A stretch of 64,000 bases of DNA, from contig NZ_NJDE01000003.1 in NCBI RefSeq assembly GCF_002205895.1, positions 248,001 to 312,000 on the forward strand, in the 5' to 3' direction. Each line of letters opens with the position of its first letter. Within the stretch, counting starts at the first letter, position 1. This DNA is from Saccharibacillus sp. O23 (lineage in GTDB: Bacteria > Bacillota > Bacilli > Paenibacillales > Paenibacillaceae). Shown one piece after another: positions 48,508-58,074 of this stretch. The notes below the pieces were generated by a model. It saw nothing but the letters and a program-made list of their open reading frames with translations. It was not told the origin of the DNA and did not search any database. Position numbers and translations under genes: made by a program.

Positions 48508-51500
48508 TTACTTGCCCGAGAATTCCGTGAAGAATTCGTCTTTGTTCGTGCCCGATATCGTCAGGCCGCTGTACGCCTTCGACAATTGCAGCTCGAAGCC
48601 CTGCCCGGAACGCACCGCCGCCGCTCCGGCGACGCCGTTGGCGGAAAGTCTGCCGTTGATATACGTGATCAGAGCGTCCAGCGAATCTTTGGGGCCCGTC
48701 CCGTCGGGATCGACGAAGTTCCGGCTCAAGGTAATGGTCGCCGAAGCGGTGCCGTTGCTGACGACGAAACTGCGCTGCCGCACTTCGGCGTCGGTTCCGC
48801 GCGCTTCGCTTTGTTCGAACCACGGCTGCCAGTTGCCCGTCAAACGAATGTAACTCGAAGACCCTGTTTTGGTGCTGTTGAGTCTTACCGTATCGCTGTT
48901 ATCGATGTTCTGCATCGATTCGAGCGACTTGGACCCCAGATTCGAACCGTACGCCATCTGGATATTCGTATCGATGATGACGCCGCCGAAGATATCTTCA
49001 GGCTCGAATTCCCAACTCTGGAGGTTTCGGCTCTCTTGAATCGGAATCACGTAATTCTCGTAGTAGATCGTGAAATCGACCGGATTGGAAGAAAAGTCTT
49101 TCGACAAGATCGGTTTGCTTCGCAGCAGCGGCGCGGTCGCTTGCACGTCTACATAGTTGAAGTTCATGATGTCTTTGCTTTTCAGCACGTACGGCCCTTT
49201 CAAAGACGTGATCTTCGCGACCGAATCCGCCAATTTGGTCCGATTACCCGCGGACACGTAAGCTTGCTGCGCGGACGTGAGCGCGGCATACGCGTTCTGA
49301 GCCGCCTGAACCGCCGATTCGTCCGACAAGGTCAGCGAAGCGGTCGCCGGCAGCGCTTCGATCAGAGCCGTCACGCTCGCGGCCGCGTTTACGTCTGCTG
49401 CGATCGCCGCGATCCGCGCGACCGCGTCGTTCAACTTGGTGCGGTTCGCGGACGAGACCAGACCCTGCTGCGCGGAAGTCAGAGCCGCGAATTCCGCTTG
49501 CGCTTGATCGACCGCCGCTTTGTCGCCGAACGTCAGCGAAGCCGCTGCGGGCAGCGCCGCGATCAGCGCGGCCGCGTCGTCGGCCGCCTGCTGGTCGATC
49601 GCCAACTGCGCTTTGAGCGCGGCGATTTTGTCCGTCGCGTCGCCGAGCTTGGTCAGGTTCGCCGACGAGACCAGCGCTTTGCGGGCCGACGTCAAAGCGT
49701 CATAAGCCTGCTTGGCCGCCGTCACCGCCGCTTCGTTCGCGAGCGTCAGCGAAGCGGTCGCCGGCAGCGCCGCGATCTGGCTCTCCACGGCCGCGGCGGC
49801 TGCCGCGTCCGCTTGCAGTTCTTGAATTTTGGACACCGCATTATTCAAGCGGGTAACGTCGGACGCGGAAACGCGCGTTTTACGGGCCGGCGTCAGCGCT
49901 TCGTAAGCCTGCTGCGCGTTTTGCACGGCCGTTTGATCGGCTAAGCGAATCAAAGCCGTTTCCGGAAGTGCCGCGATCTGCTGCGTGACCGCTTCGGCCG
50001 CCGCGATATCCGCCGCAAGTTCGTCTTTCAGCGCTTGAATCTTTGCCGCCGCCGCATTCAGCTTGGTCAAACTATCCGCCGATACATGGCTTTTCTCGGC
50101 CGCGTTCAGACCGGCATACGCCGCCTGCGCCGCTTGAACGACCGTTTCGTCGGTCAAAGCGAGCTGCGTCGTCGCCGGCAGCGCCGCGATCCGCTCCATC
50201 ACAGCTTGAGCGGCCGCGATGTCCGCCGCAAGCTGCGCTTGGAGTTCCGCGATCTTCGCTTCTGCCGCGTTCAGCGTCGTCAGACTTTCCGCCGATACAT
50301 GGCTTTTCTCCGCTGCGGTCAGGCCGGCATAGGCCGCTCTGGCCGCGGCTACTGCCGGATCGTCCGTCAACGCCAGCTTCGCCGTCTTCGGCAGCTGCCC
50401 GATCTGCTCCATCACCGCTTCGGCGGCCGCGATATCCGCGGCAAGCTGCGCTTTCAGTTCGGCGGTCTTCGCTTCCGCCGCGCCGAGCGTCGCCAAGCTG
50501 TCCGCCGATACGTGGCTTTTCTCCGCTGCGGTCAGACCGGCATAGGCCGCTCTAGCCGCGGCTACCGCCGGATCGTCGGTCAACGTCAGCAGCGCCGTTT
50601 TCGGCAGATCCGCGATCTGCTCCATTACCGCTTCGGCGGCCGCGATATCGGCGGCAAGCTGCGCTTGCAGCGCCGCGATCTTCGTTTCCGCCGCGCCTAG
50701 CGTCGTCAGGCTGTCCGCCGATACATGGCTTTTCTCCGCTGCGGTCAAGCCGGCATAGGCCGCTCTGGCCGCGGCTACCGCCGCATCGTCGGTCAAGGCC
50801 AGAAGCGCCGTTTCCGGAAGCTGCGCGATCTGCTTCATCACCGCTTCGGCGGCCGCGATATCGGCGGCAAGCTGCGCTTGGAGCGCCGCGATCCTCGCTT
50901 CCGCCGCGCCCAGCTTCGTCAGGCTGTCCGTCGATACATGGCTTTTCTCCGCCGCGCCCAAGCCGTCATAGGCCGTGCGCGCCTCGGCCACCGCCGCTGC
51001 GTCGGTTAACGCCAGCAGCGCCGTTTCCGGAAGCGCCGCGATCTGCTGCGTTATCGCTTTCGCCGCCGCGATATCCGCCGCAAGCTGCGCTTGGAGCGCC
51101 GCGATCTTCGCGATCGAAGCTCTCAGCTTGGTCAAGTCTTCGGCCGCGACGAAGCTTTTGGCCGCCGCGTTCAACTGTTCGTAAGCCGCGTTCGCCGCCG
51201 TTACCTCCGCTTCGTCGGTCAGCGCGATTACGGATTCTTCGGGCAGCGCCGCGATCAGCGCCGCCGCGGCCCGAGCTGCCGCCGTATCCGCCGTCAGCTG
51301 GGCGGCCAGAGCATCGAGCTTCGACTTGGCGGCCGTCAGCGCCTTCACCGCGTCGATGTCGACCAACTGTTTGCGCGCCGGAGACAAAGCATCGAAAGCG
51401 GCCAGTGCCGCTTCGACCGCGGCAAGGTCCTTCAGTGTCAATCCTTCGAGCGCAGGCAGCGCCGCGATCTCGGTCTCGAGCGCTTCGGCAGCCGCCAGAT

Positions 51501-53079
51501 CGGCAGCATGCTCGGTTTTGAGCACGGCAATCCGATCTATTGCTTCTTGGAGCTTTCGGCGATCGGCTTCGCTAACCAGCGCTTTTTGCGCGGCCGTCAA
51601 GCTGTCGTACGCGGCAAGCGCCTGCTGCACGGCAGCTTCGTCCGACATTTTTAAAACGGACAGGTTCGGCAGCGCGACGATCCGCGTGGCGACCGCCGCC
51701 GCGCGTTCTTCGTTGGTCGGCCCCGAAATCGAGCCCGAACCGCCCGTATTCGTCGTCGGAGCTGCCGGTCCTCCCGAAAGAGGCGCTTTCTCGAATCGGC
51801 TGCCTGCGCGCGCGGATTCGCTCATACGCACATTGGCGATCGTGCCTTGACCGGTCACGTTCACCGGCGCATTCAGCTCCAGCGATCGAACCGTCACGCC
51901 TTCGGCCAAGTTCAGCGTCAGACCGGTCGCCGATTCGCTGACCACGATGCTGTCGACGCCGCCCGAGCCGATGCCGAGGTTCGTTCCTTGGCTGTTGACC
52001 GCCAGTTCGTCGAACTGTCCGCTCATCGAGACGCTTGCGCCGGAAGGTATCCGCGACGCCAGTTCCACGTCATGGAAACCGTTCTCCCCGTCGCCCGCTT
52101 CTTCGAGCACGGCCGCACCGTTTACAGTCGCGGAGCCGATGTCGGTATCGCCTTCCGCTACTGTGCGGACCGTACCGCCTTGTTTGTCGACCAGCAGCCG
52201 AGGAACGCTCGAATCGACAAGATGGATACTGTGCGCGCCGCCGCCCCGAACTTCGGTTTGTCCCAGCACCGTGACGTTCTTGAGGGTCGCGTCGCCTTCG
52301 CCGATCCCCGCTCCGAACTTCAGGCTTCCGCTTACGATCGTATTTTGCAGAGTCACGCCGGGAACGTTGATCGCCGCGCCTCCCGATGCCGCCGCCAGAC
52401 CGGTCGCAGGACCGTAAGTTCCGGCTTTATCGTAAGCGATGCGCCCTTTGTCGATCGCATTTTGCAGCATGGCGATCGCTTCCGCGCGCGTAGCCGTCTT
52501 CGCCGGACGATACGTACGGTCGGAATAACCGCCGATGATGCCGCTGTCGGCCGCCGCTCCGATCGCTCCTTTGCTCCACTCCGGCATCGAAGCAGCGTCG
52601 GCAAATACGTTTGCCGCCTGCGCGTCCGGCGCGAGCTTCAGCAAACGCACGATCATCAAAGCCGCTTCCTGACGGGTGATCGGCTGATCCGGACGGAACA
52701 GACCGTCCGACGTCCCGCCCGCGTAACCGGCCGCCGCCGCGGTCGAGACTTCTTTCGCCGCCCAGCTTGAAGCCTGCACGTCCTTGAACGCGGCTGGTTC
52801 CCCTGCTTTCAGGCCGAAAGCCCGATTGGCCAATGCGACGAATTCGGCACGCGTGATCGCATCGTCCGGGTGGAATTTGCCGTCCGCGTATCCTCGAATC
52901 CAGCCTAACTCTGTCCACTGAACGATTCGGCTTTCCGCCCAATGTCCTTTGACGTCTCCCGACGAAACGGAAGCGTATTGCGCGTTTGCGCTGCCCAAGC
53001 CCGATAATGCGCCGGAAGCGAGCAGCGCCGCCGCCAGCCCGGTGCTGGCGATGCGCAGCCCGATTTTTTTGTTTTTCAT
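48508..53079 (-). CDS. SLH-domain surface protein with twelve helical repeats
   Basis: A 1523-residue cell-surface protein. A signal peptide ends near residue 33 (SGLGSANA). Three S-layer-homology domains (about 41-85, 97-146, 157-207) anchor it to secondary wall polymer. Residues ~230-430 look like a beta-helix/beta-rich domain (VTLQNTIVSGSLKFG...TLKNVTVLGQTEV). Twelve ~70-residue helical repeats follow (~458-1298), each with IAALP..., LTxAEKSHVS and LxAAExKIAxLxAQLAADIAAA elements. A unique ~220-residue domain ends the protein. ATG 53079 is preferred; an in-frame ATG at 53091 has AAGAGGA immediately adjacent. A structural or adhesin role is inferred. Confidence 0.88.
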   Translation of the reverse strand: MKNKKIGLRIASTGLAAALLASGALSGLGSANAQYASVSSGDVKGHWAESRIVQWTELGWIRGYADGKFHPDDAITRAEFVALANRAFGLKAGEPAAFKDVQASSWAAKEVSTAAAAGYAGGTSDGLFRPDQPITRQEAALMIVRLLKLAPDAQAANVFADAASMPEWSKGAIGAAADSGIIGGYSDRTYRPAKTATRAEAIAMLQNAIDKGRIAYDKAGTYGPATGLAAASGGAAINVPGVTLQNTIVSGSLKFGAGIGEGDATLKNVTVLGQTEVRGGGAHSIHLVDSSVPRLLVDKQGGTVRTVAEGDTDIGSATVNGAAVLEEAGDGENGFHDVELASRIPSGASVSMSGQFDELAVNSQGTNLGIGSGGVDSIVVSESATGLTLNLAEGVTVRSLELNAPVNVTGQGTIANVRMSESARAGSRFEKAPLSGGPAAPTTNTGGSGSISGPTNEERAAAVATRIVALPNLSVLKMSDEAAVQQALAAYDSLTAAQKALVSEADRRKLQEAIDRIAVLKTEHAADLAAAEALETEIAALPALEGLTLKDLAAVEAALAAFDALSPARKQLVDIDAVKALTAAKSKLDALAAQLTADTAAARAAAALIAALPEESVIALTDEAEVTAANAAYEQLNAAAKSFVAAEDLTKLRASIAKIAALQAQLAADIAAAKAITQQIAALPETALLALTDAAAVAEARTAYDGLGAAEKSHVSTDSLTKLGAAEARIAALQAQLAADIAAAEAVMKQIAQLPETALLALTDDAAVAAARAAYAGLTAAEKSHVSADSLTTLGAAETKIAALQAQLAADIAAAEAVMEQIADLPKTALLTLTDDPAVAAARAAYAGLTAAEKSHVSADSLATLGAAEAKTAELKAQLAADIAAAEAVMEQIGQLPKTAKLALTDDPAVAAARAAYAGLTAAEKSHVSAESLTTLNAAEAKIAELQAQLAADIAAAQAVMERIAALPATTQLALTDETVVQAAQAAYAGLNAAEKSHVSADSLTKLNAAAAKIQALKDELAADIAAAEAVTQQIAALPETALIRLADQTAVQNAQQAYEALTPARKTRVSASDVTRLNNAVSKIQELQADAAAAAAVESQIAALPATASLTLANEAAVTAAKQAYDALTSARKALVSSANLTKLGDATDKIAALKAQLAIDQQAADDAAALIAALPAAASLTFGDKAAVDQAQAEFAALTSAQQGLVSSANRTKLNDAVARIAAIAADVNAAASVTALIEALPATASLTLSDESAVQAAQNAYAALTSAQQAYVSAGNRTKLADSVAKITSLKGPYVLKSKDIMNFNYVDVQATAPLLRSKPILSKDFSSNPVDFTIYYENYVIPIQESRNLQSWEFEPEDIFGGVIIDTNIQMAYGSNLGSKSLESMQNIDNSDTVRLNSTKTGSSSYIRLTGNWQPWFEQSEARGTDAEVRQRSFVVSNGTASATITLSRNFVDPDGTGPKDSLDALITYINGRLSANGVAGAAAVRSGQGFELQLSKAYSGLTISGTNKDEFFTEFSGK
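49200..51710 (-). repeat. Twelve tandem ~210-bp coding repeats
   Basis: Each unit encodes ~70 residues. Units 4-8 (about 50030-51080) are the most alike, sharing AAYAGLTAAEKSHVSA almost unchanged, which suggests recent expansion by unequal exchange. The outer units have diverged. Confidence 0.85.
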
Positions 53080-53203
53080 GGTTGTCCCCATTCCTCTTGA
53101 AAGCCGATTCGTTTGATAATCAAGAAGATCATACAATTTAAATATTCAAAAATATATATAAAATTTTAGTAGTTTAACGTTTCACTGCACTGAAATAAAT
53201 GAC

Positions 53204-53241
53204 AAAAAAGCTTGAAAGAAGACAACGCTTCCTTCAAGCTT
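53204..53241 (-). terminator. Terminator of the YjdM-like gene
   Basis: On the minus strand AAGCTTGAAGGAAG pairs (one bulge) with CTTCTTTCAAGCTT and runs into TTTTTT. Confidence 0.85.
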
Positions 53242-53324
53242 CTCGATTCCCTGCATCAACCTGTAAATAAGGCCCAACGCAGGGCTTATAGACCTGTATG
53301 CTCATAGAAAATCCGTTCGATTCT

Positions 53325-53669
53325 TTAAGCTTTGCGCACGAACTCCGATTTCAGCTTCATCGCTCCGAATCCGTCGATCTTGCAGTCGATATCGTGATCG
53401 CCGTCGACCAACCGGATATTTTTGACTTTCGTGCCGATCTTCAGCACCGACGAGCTTCCTTTGACTTTCAAGTCTTTGATGACCGTTACGGAGTCGCCGT
53501 CGCGCAGTTCGTTGCCGTTCGCGTCGCGAACGACTTTCGCGCTTTCTTCGCCTTCGCTTGCGTCCGCTCCCGGCGTCCATTCGTGCGCGCATTCCGGACA
53601 AACGAGCAGATTGCCGTCCTCGTACGTATAGGCGGAGCCGCAAGCCGGGCAGTTTGGCAGTTCATTCAT
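53325..53669 (-). CDS. YjdM/PhnA family zinc-ribbon protein
   Basis: A 114-residue protein. The N-terminal zinc ribbon is [25 protein letters not shown] (CxxC...CxxC), followed by the PhnA C-terminal SH3-like domain with [67 protein letters not shown]. It was once linked to phosphonate use, but the function is unresolved. ATG 53669 has AGGA nine bases upstream. Monocistronic. Confidence 0.92.
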   Translation of the reverse strand: MNELPNCPACGSAYTYEDGNLLVCPECAHEWTPGADASEGEESAKVVRDANGNELRDGDSVTVIKDLKVKGSSSVLKIGTKVKNIRLVDGDHDIDCKIDGFGAMKLKSEFVRKA

Positions 53670-53825
53670 GGGATTCATTCCTACTTTCTGCAAAGTTCAT
53701 TCTTCTCATGGTGCCACAGAGAGTACGGACGTTCAACCCGAAAAAGCGAATATTTTGCGAAATCGGGCCGAATCCGGCGAAAAAAGGTCCCAAATCGCCT
53801 TTTATGGACTTCAATGATCATTTGC

Positions 53826-55070
53826 CTACGCTTCTGTCAGCTTTTTAGCCGTTTCGTAGAAGATCTCGATCGCTCCGGCGATATCCGCCGCGTCCGACCA
53901 TTCTTCCGGGCAGTGGCTGAGACCGCCGCGGCTCGGCACGAACAGCATCCCCACTTCCGTAAAATCCGAGAAGATCATCGCGTCGTGTCCGGCTCCGCTG
54001 TTCAGCGGCCGGGAAACGAAGCCGAGCGTCTCGCTCGCCGATTCGAGCAGACCGCGCACGCGATCGCTCATCCGTTTGGGACGGATATACAGTTGGCGTT
54101 CGACGTCCACCTCGATACCCGCTCCCGCGGCGGAAGCGGCCAACGCTTCCGTCTTCTCCAGAATGCCGAGCACGTCTTCTTCGCGGGCCGCGCGCAGATC
54201 GACGGTAAACGTTACGCGGTCGGGAATCACGTTCGCCCCGTTCGGCAGCACGTTCAATCGTCCCACGGTCGCGACCGTTCCGCCGCCCTGCCGCGCCGCC
54301 AGTTCCGGCAGCGCCGCGACGATCTTCGAAGCCGCCACCAGCGCGTCCGCCCGGCGCTCCATCGGCGTCGTGCCCGCATGGCCCGCGCTGCCGCGCACGG
54401 TCACCTGAACCTGAGTCAGGCCTACGATCGCTTCCACGATGCCGATCGGGATGCCTTCTTCTTCCAAGATCGGCCCCTGCTCGATATGCAGTTCCAGAAA
54501 CGCTTTGATGCTGCCTGCTTCGCGCTTGCCCGGCAGCGTCGGATCGAGTCCGATCGCCCGCATGGCTTCGACGGTCGAGATGCCGTCCTTATCGGTCGTC
54601 GCCGCGAACTCTTCCGCGCTTACGACGCCCAGCATCGAACGCGAACCGAGCAGCCCGCCGACGAAACGTCCGCCTTCTTCTTCGATCATGGCGACCGCTT
54701 CGAGCGGATATTTCGGCTTCAACCCATTCTCGCGGAACAGTCTCGCCACCTCCAGTCCCGCGATCACGCCGGCCGGACCGTCGTAAGCGCCGCCTCTGGG
54801 CACCGAATCGAAATGCGAGCCGACCAGCACCGAAGGCGCGCCTTCGATCGTGCCTTCCATTTTGCCGAAAATATTGCCGAAGCCGTCTTCGCGCACGTCC
54901 AGACCGCAATCGTTCATGACTTGTTTGATATACGCTCTCGCCTGCCGGTCCTGCTCGCTGAACGTCAGCCGCGTCGTGCCGTTTCCCGGCGTGGACGTGA
55001 ATTCGGCAATCGCTTCGATATGCCGTTCGATACGCTGCTTCAGGTCGTTGGTTCGTTCTCTCATGTTCAT
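53826..55070 (-). CDS. M20-family amidohydrolase (allantoate / N-carbamoyl amino acid type)
   Basis: A 414-residue zinc amidohydrolase. GSHFDSVPRGGAYDGPAGVIAGLEVAR carries the first metal-binding His and Asp. EEEGGRFVGGLLGSR supplies the bridging Glu, LELHIEQGPILEEE a further His, and SGAGHDAMIFSDFTEVGMLFVPSRGGLSHCPEEW the C-terminal His. GSAGHAGTTPMERRADAL is the lid-domain signature of the allantoate amidohydrolase / L-N-carbamoylase group. GGGGAG lies six bases before the ATG at 55070. No purine or hydantoin genes are nearby, so the exact substrate is unknown. Divergent from the lipid kinase gene. Confidence 0.9.
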   Translation of the reverse strand: MNMRERTNDLKQRIERHIEAIAEFTSTPGNGTTRLTFSEQDRQARAYIKQVMNDCGLDVREDGFGNIFGKMEGTIEGAPSVLVGSHFDSVPRGGAYDGPAGVIAGLEVARLFRENGLKPKYPLEAVAMIEEEGGRFVGGLLGSRSMLGVVSAEEFAATTDKDGISTVEAMRAIGLDPTLPGKREAGSIKAFLELHIEQGPILEEEGIPIGIVEAIVGLTQVQVTVRGSAGHAGTTPMERRADALVAASKIVAALPELAARQGGGTVATVGRLNVLPNGANVIPDRVTFTVDLRAAREEDVLGILEKTEALAASAAGAGIEVDVERQLYIRPKRMSDRVRGLLESASETLGFVSRPLNSGAGHDAMIFSDFTEVGMLFVPSRGGLSHCPEEWSDAADIAGAIEIFYETAKKLTEA

Positions 55071-55209
55071 CCGTTTCTCCCCCGCTTCCGCTTCTTTCGT
55101 CCATTGTACCCGATTCCTCGATATTGTTCCGCTTTCCCGCGCCGAACGCCTATTTTCTGGGTAAAGGGGAGTAGCAAGCACAATTCCTATCGAACGGGGG
55201 AACTTTTAC

Positions 55210-56109
55210 GTGAAGCAGGCGATGATTATCATGAACCCTTCCTCAGGCAAAGAAAAAGCGCTTGAATACGTACGCAAAGTCGAAGACACGCTTCGCGACG
55301 AAGCGGGTTACGACGTGGTGGTCAACGAAACGACGCAGGAGCTGGACGCGACCAAATTCTGCGTATCCGCCTGCGAAGACGAATTCGATCTGGTCGTCTC
55401 CGTCGGCGGAGACGGCACGCTGCACGAGACGATCAACGGTCTGCTCGATCAGAAGCACCGGCCCAAACTCGGCGTGATCCCGCTCGGCACGGTCAACGAT
55501 TTCGCCCGAGCGCTGCATATTCCGCTCGATCCCGATCAAGCGATCGCCACTTTGACTTCTTCGCGGCTGCGAAGCGTCGATATGGCCCGCGTCAACGACC
55601 AACTGTTCGCCAACGTGGTCGCCGCCGGTTCGTTGGCCGATACGCTGTCTTCCGTTACCTCGGAAGACAAGTCGAAGCTCGGCGCGCTGGCTTATTTCAA
55701 AGAAGGCGTCAAAGAACTGCTCGGCAATTCCGCGGCTCCTCTTCGAATCGAACATGACGGCGGCGTCTGGGAAGGCCCCGCGCCGATCTTCATCGCCGCG
55801 CTGACCAACTCGGTCGGCGGCTTCGAGAATCTGGCTCCCGACGCTTCCGTCGACGACGGACTGCTGCACGGATTTATCGTCCATGACCTGAATTTCTTCA
55901 ATACGATTACCGCCGGCTTCTCGCTGCTGCTCGGCAATCTCAAAGGCCATAAAGACGTCGAATACTTCACTTCCCGCCGGATTCGCGTAACTTCGACCGA
56001 AGCGGTCAAAACCAATGTCGACGGCGAGCCGGGACCGGTGCTGCCGATCGAGCTGCATATCCTGCCTTCGCACGTGCAGGTGATCGTGCCGGAAGATGCG
56101 GACAACTGA
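55210..56109 (+). CDS. Diacylglycerol kinase family lipid kinase (YegS/BmrU type)
   Basis: A 299-residue lipid kinase of the DagK fold. IIMNPSSGKEKALEYV, VVSVGGDGTLHETINGL (GGDGT), LGVIPLGTVNDFARAL and FANVVAAGSLADTLSSV are signatures. The C-terminal domain has DDGLLHGFIV and the NVDGEPGPVLPIELHILPSHVQVIVP beta strands. It probably phosphorylates diacylglycerol or a related lipid at the membrane. The start is the GTG at 55210 with GGGGGAA upstream. Confidence 0.92.
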   Translation: MKQAMIIMNPSSGKEKALEYVRKVEDTLRDEAGYDVVVNETTQELDATKFCVSACEDEFDLVVSVGGDGTLHETINGLLDQKHRPKLGVIPLGTVNDFARALHIPLDPDQAIATLTSSRLRSVDMARVNDQLFANVVAAGSLADTLSSVTSEDKSKLGALAYFKEGVKELLGNSAAPLRIEHDGGVWEGPAPIFIAALTNSVGGFENLAPDASVDDGLLHGFIVHDLNFFNTITAGFSLLLGNLKGHKDVEYFTSRRIRVTSTEAVKTNVDGEPGPVLPIELHILPSHVQVIVPEDADN

Positions 56110-56121
56110 AAAAAGTTCGAT

Positions 56122-56161
56122 CAAAAAGGACACCGAGGCTTAAATCAAGCTCGGTGTCCTT
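56122..56161 (-). terminator. Terminator of the MoxR/VWA operon
   Basis: AAGGACACCGAG (56126-56137) pairs with 56150-56161; on the minus strand the stem runs into TTTTT. It lies just after the GNAT stop and probably ends the long leftward operon; it may also aid the convergent lipid kinase gene. Confidence 0.8.
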
Positions 56162-56186
56162 CGCGTGCTTCGTCATTGTCTTTCGC

Positions 56187-56801
56187 CTATTTCGCATCCT
56201 CTACGCGGCAGTACCAGATCGCATGAGGCATGCCCGGTCCCCAGTAGTTCTCCGCCCAGGCGTAAGGCTCGCCGAACTTGCGGCGCCAGCGCTTCTGCGC
56301 CCGTCCGTAGCCGCTGTCGAGGCAGAAGCTCTCGATGCCACGAGCGCGAAGCTCCTGCATCATGCCCGCGATCAGCTTCGAACCGATGCCGAGACCTTGC
56401 AGATCGGGCCGGATATACAGGCTGCCCAGCTCGCCGACGCCGTTCAGTCGACCTTCCGACAGTTCGCGAATCAAATCGCCGCACGGACCGAAAGAAATCG
56501 TTCCGACCGTTTCTCCTTCAAGATCCGCGATCAGGAAAAAAGGCTGCGCAGGCATGCCCGGAGAAAAACGTTCGCCCTCTTGGACTCCCGCCTCCGCCGC
56601 GTCGAGCGCGGCGCGCAGCTTATCCGATTTGTGCGAAATTTCGTAGGCGATATCGTCTTCGCTGTCCGCTAAGCCTTCTTGCGCGAAAGCGTCCCTGATC
56701 GCCTGCTCGAATACCTGACAAGCGGAAAGTTCGTCCGTTCGGGAAAGACGGCGTATAACGACGGTTTCCGTACGCGAGCTGTTGTTATAAGGCTCGTTCA
56801 T
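56187..56801 (-). CDS. GNAT family acetyltransferase
   Basis: A 204-residue acetyltransferase. VIRRLSRTDELSACQVFEQAIRDAF opens the domain; GELGSLYIRPDLQGLGIGSKLIAGMMQELRARGIESFCLDSGYGRAQKRWRRKFG contains the acetyl-CoA motif QGLGIG. The end GEPYAWAENYWGPGMPHAIWYCRV is distinctive but not assigned to a substrate. AAGGAG lies ~11 bases before the ATG. It begins 62 bases after the LRR gene and precedes the operon terminator, so it may be co-transcribed with the MoxR/VWA cluster. Confidence 0.83.
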   Translation of the reverse strand: MNEPYNNSSRTETVVIRRLSRTDELSACQVFEQAIRDAFAQEGLADSEDDIAYEISHKSDKLRAALDAAEAGVQEGERFSPGMPAQPFFLIADLEGETVGTISFGPCGDLIRELSEGRLNGVGELGSLYIRPDLQGLGIGSKLIAGMMQELRARGIESFCLDSGYGRAQKRWRRKFGEPYAWAENYWGPGMPHAIWYCRVEDAK

Positions 56802-56863
56802 GATCCAGGCTTCTCCTTCTTTCTTGTCGCCTGCTAGTTTCTTGCTTGCTTCCGAGCTGCCGA

Positions 56864-58030
56864 TCACGCGTGTACCAGTTCCCCGCCGCGTTTTTGCAGC
56901 TTTTGCTCCAGAACTAACCAGTCCGCCGTGCCGCGCTCCACAAGACTGCCCGACAATCGGACCCATCGGAGCGACGGCAGATCGAGCAGCAGTTTGACGT
57001 CCGAGAACGAAGATTTGCTTAGATCCAACCGTTCCAGACCGATCAACGTAGGCAGAAAATCCCAAGATTTCGGTTTGAGCAGCGTGACGTCGAGGTGGCG
57101 CAATCGGACCATTCCCGTTAACGGGCGAAGATCTTTGACCTTGGTTCCCCAGATCCACAAACATCCCAGAGCCGGAAACTGCTCCCGAATGCCTTCGATC
57201 GAAGCCAAAGCGGACTTTTCCAAATACAAAATTTTCAGCTTGGGGCACACGCCCATCTGTTCAAGGGTACGCGCGCCGCCGCCGCGCAAACGAAGTTCTT
57301 CGAGCGCAGGATGGCCGCGCAGACCGCCGAGATTCGCGGCCGGACAGAAATTGGCGTCCAATATCCGCAGTTTGGGCAGCTCGGCGGCATGCGTAAGATC
57401 GTGCAGCTTTTTAGGCGACAGCAATCGGATCTCTTCCGCGTTCGGAAAAACCCTGAGCGAACCCAGATCTTTCAGACCGCAGGTCTGCGCGCCGAGCGAC
57501 AATTTGCGCACTGACGGAGCCTGCGCGTACGGCGGGACGCGATCCAGTTCGTTGAAGTTCAGCGAAAGTTCGTGCAGCGAAGGCGGCAGCGCGGACGGGC
57601 TGTCGAAGTTGAAGCGGGACAAGCCTAATTTGCGAACGCGCGGCAGCGAAGACAGCAGATCGGGCGGAAGCTCTTGCACCAGATAACCCAGATACAATTC
57701 TTCCAACCGCTTCAAGCCGGCAATCGCTTCGATGCCCCGTTTCACGGTCGTTTTGGCGACGAAACTCAACTGTTTAAGCGTCGCTGCCGCTTCGAGACCC
57801 GTCAGATCCGGAATGGTCATCTTGGAATCGGTCGTGCCGAATTCCAACCGTTTCAACCGGGTGAATTCGCGCAGCGGTTCATACGTCGAGATCGCGCGCG
57901 GCGACATGATCTTGAGCGACTCCGATTGCTCGGGCGAATCCGGCATTCGAAAAAACGCGTATTTCCGCTGCTTGTCCGCATACGCGGACGCTTCGTTCAC
58001 TAAAGCTTGTTTGGACTTCGCGTAATCCAT
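56864..58030 (-). CDS. Leucine-rich-repeat protein
   Basis: A 388-residue cytosolic protein, with no signal peptide, composed mostly of leucine-rich repeats. Examples are LKRLEELYLGYLVQELPPDLLSSLPRVRKLGLSRF, ALEELRLRGGGARTLEQMGVCPKLKILYLEKS and LIGLERLDLSKSSFSDVKLLLDLPSLRWVRLSGS. About 10-12 units span residues 55-375, after a charged N-terminal helix (MDYAKSKQALVNEASAYADKQRKYAF). It starts 44 bases after the VWA gene on the same strand, so it is probably part of that operon and could recognise a partner protein. Function unknown. Confidence 0.8.
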   Translation of the reverse strand: MDYAKSKQALVNEASAYADKQRKYAFFRMPDSPEQSESLKIMSPRAISTYEPLREFTRLKRLEFGTTDSKMTIPDLTGLEAAATLKQLSFVAKTTVKRGIEAIAGLKRLEELYLGYLVQELPPDLLSSLPRVRKLGLSRFNFDSPSALPPSLHELSLNFNELDRVPPYAQAPSVRKLSLGAQTCGLKDLGSLRVFPNAEEIRLLSPKKLHDLTHAAELPKLRILDANFCPAANLGGLRGHPALEELRLRGGGARTLEQMGVCPKLKILYLEKSALASIEGIREQFPALGCLWIWGTKVKDLRPLTGMVRLRHLDVTLLKPKSWDFLPTLIGLERLDLSKSSFSDVKLLLDLPSLRWVRLSGSLVERGTADWLVLEQKLQKRGGELVHA

Positions 58031-58074
58031 GCGCCCCTGCTCCTCTCAACCGCAATCTTCGATTCGACGTCCGA

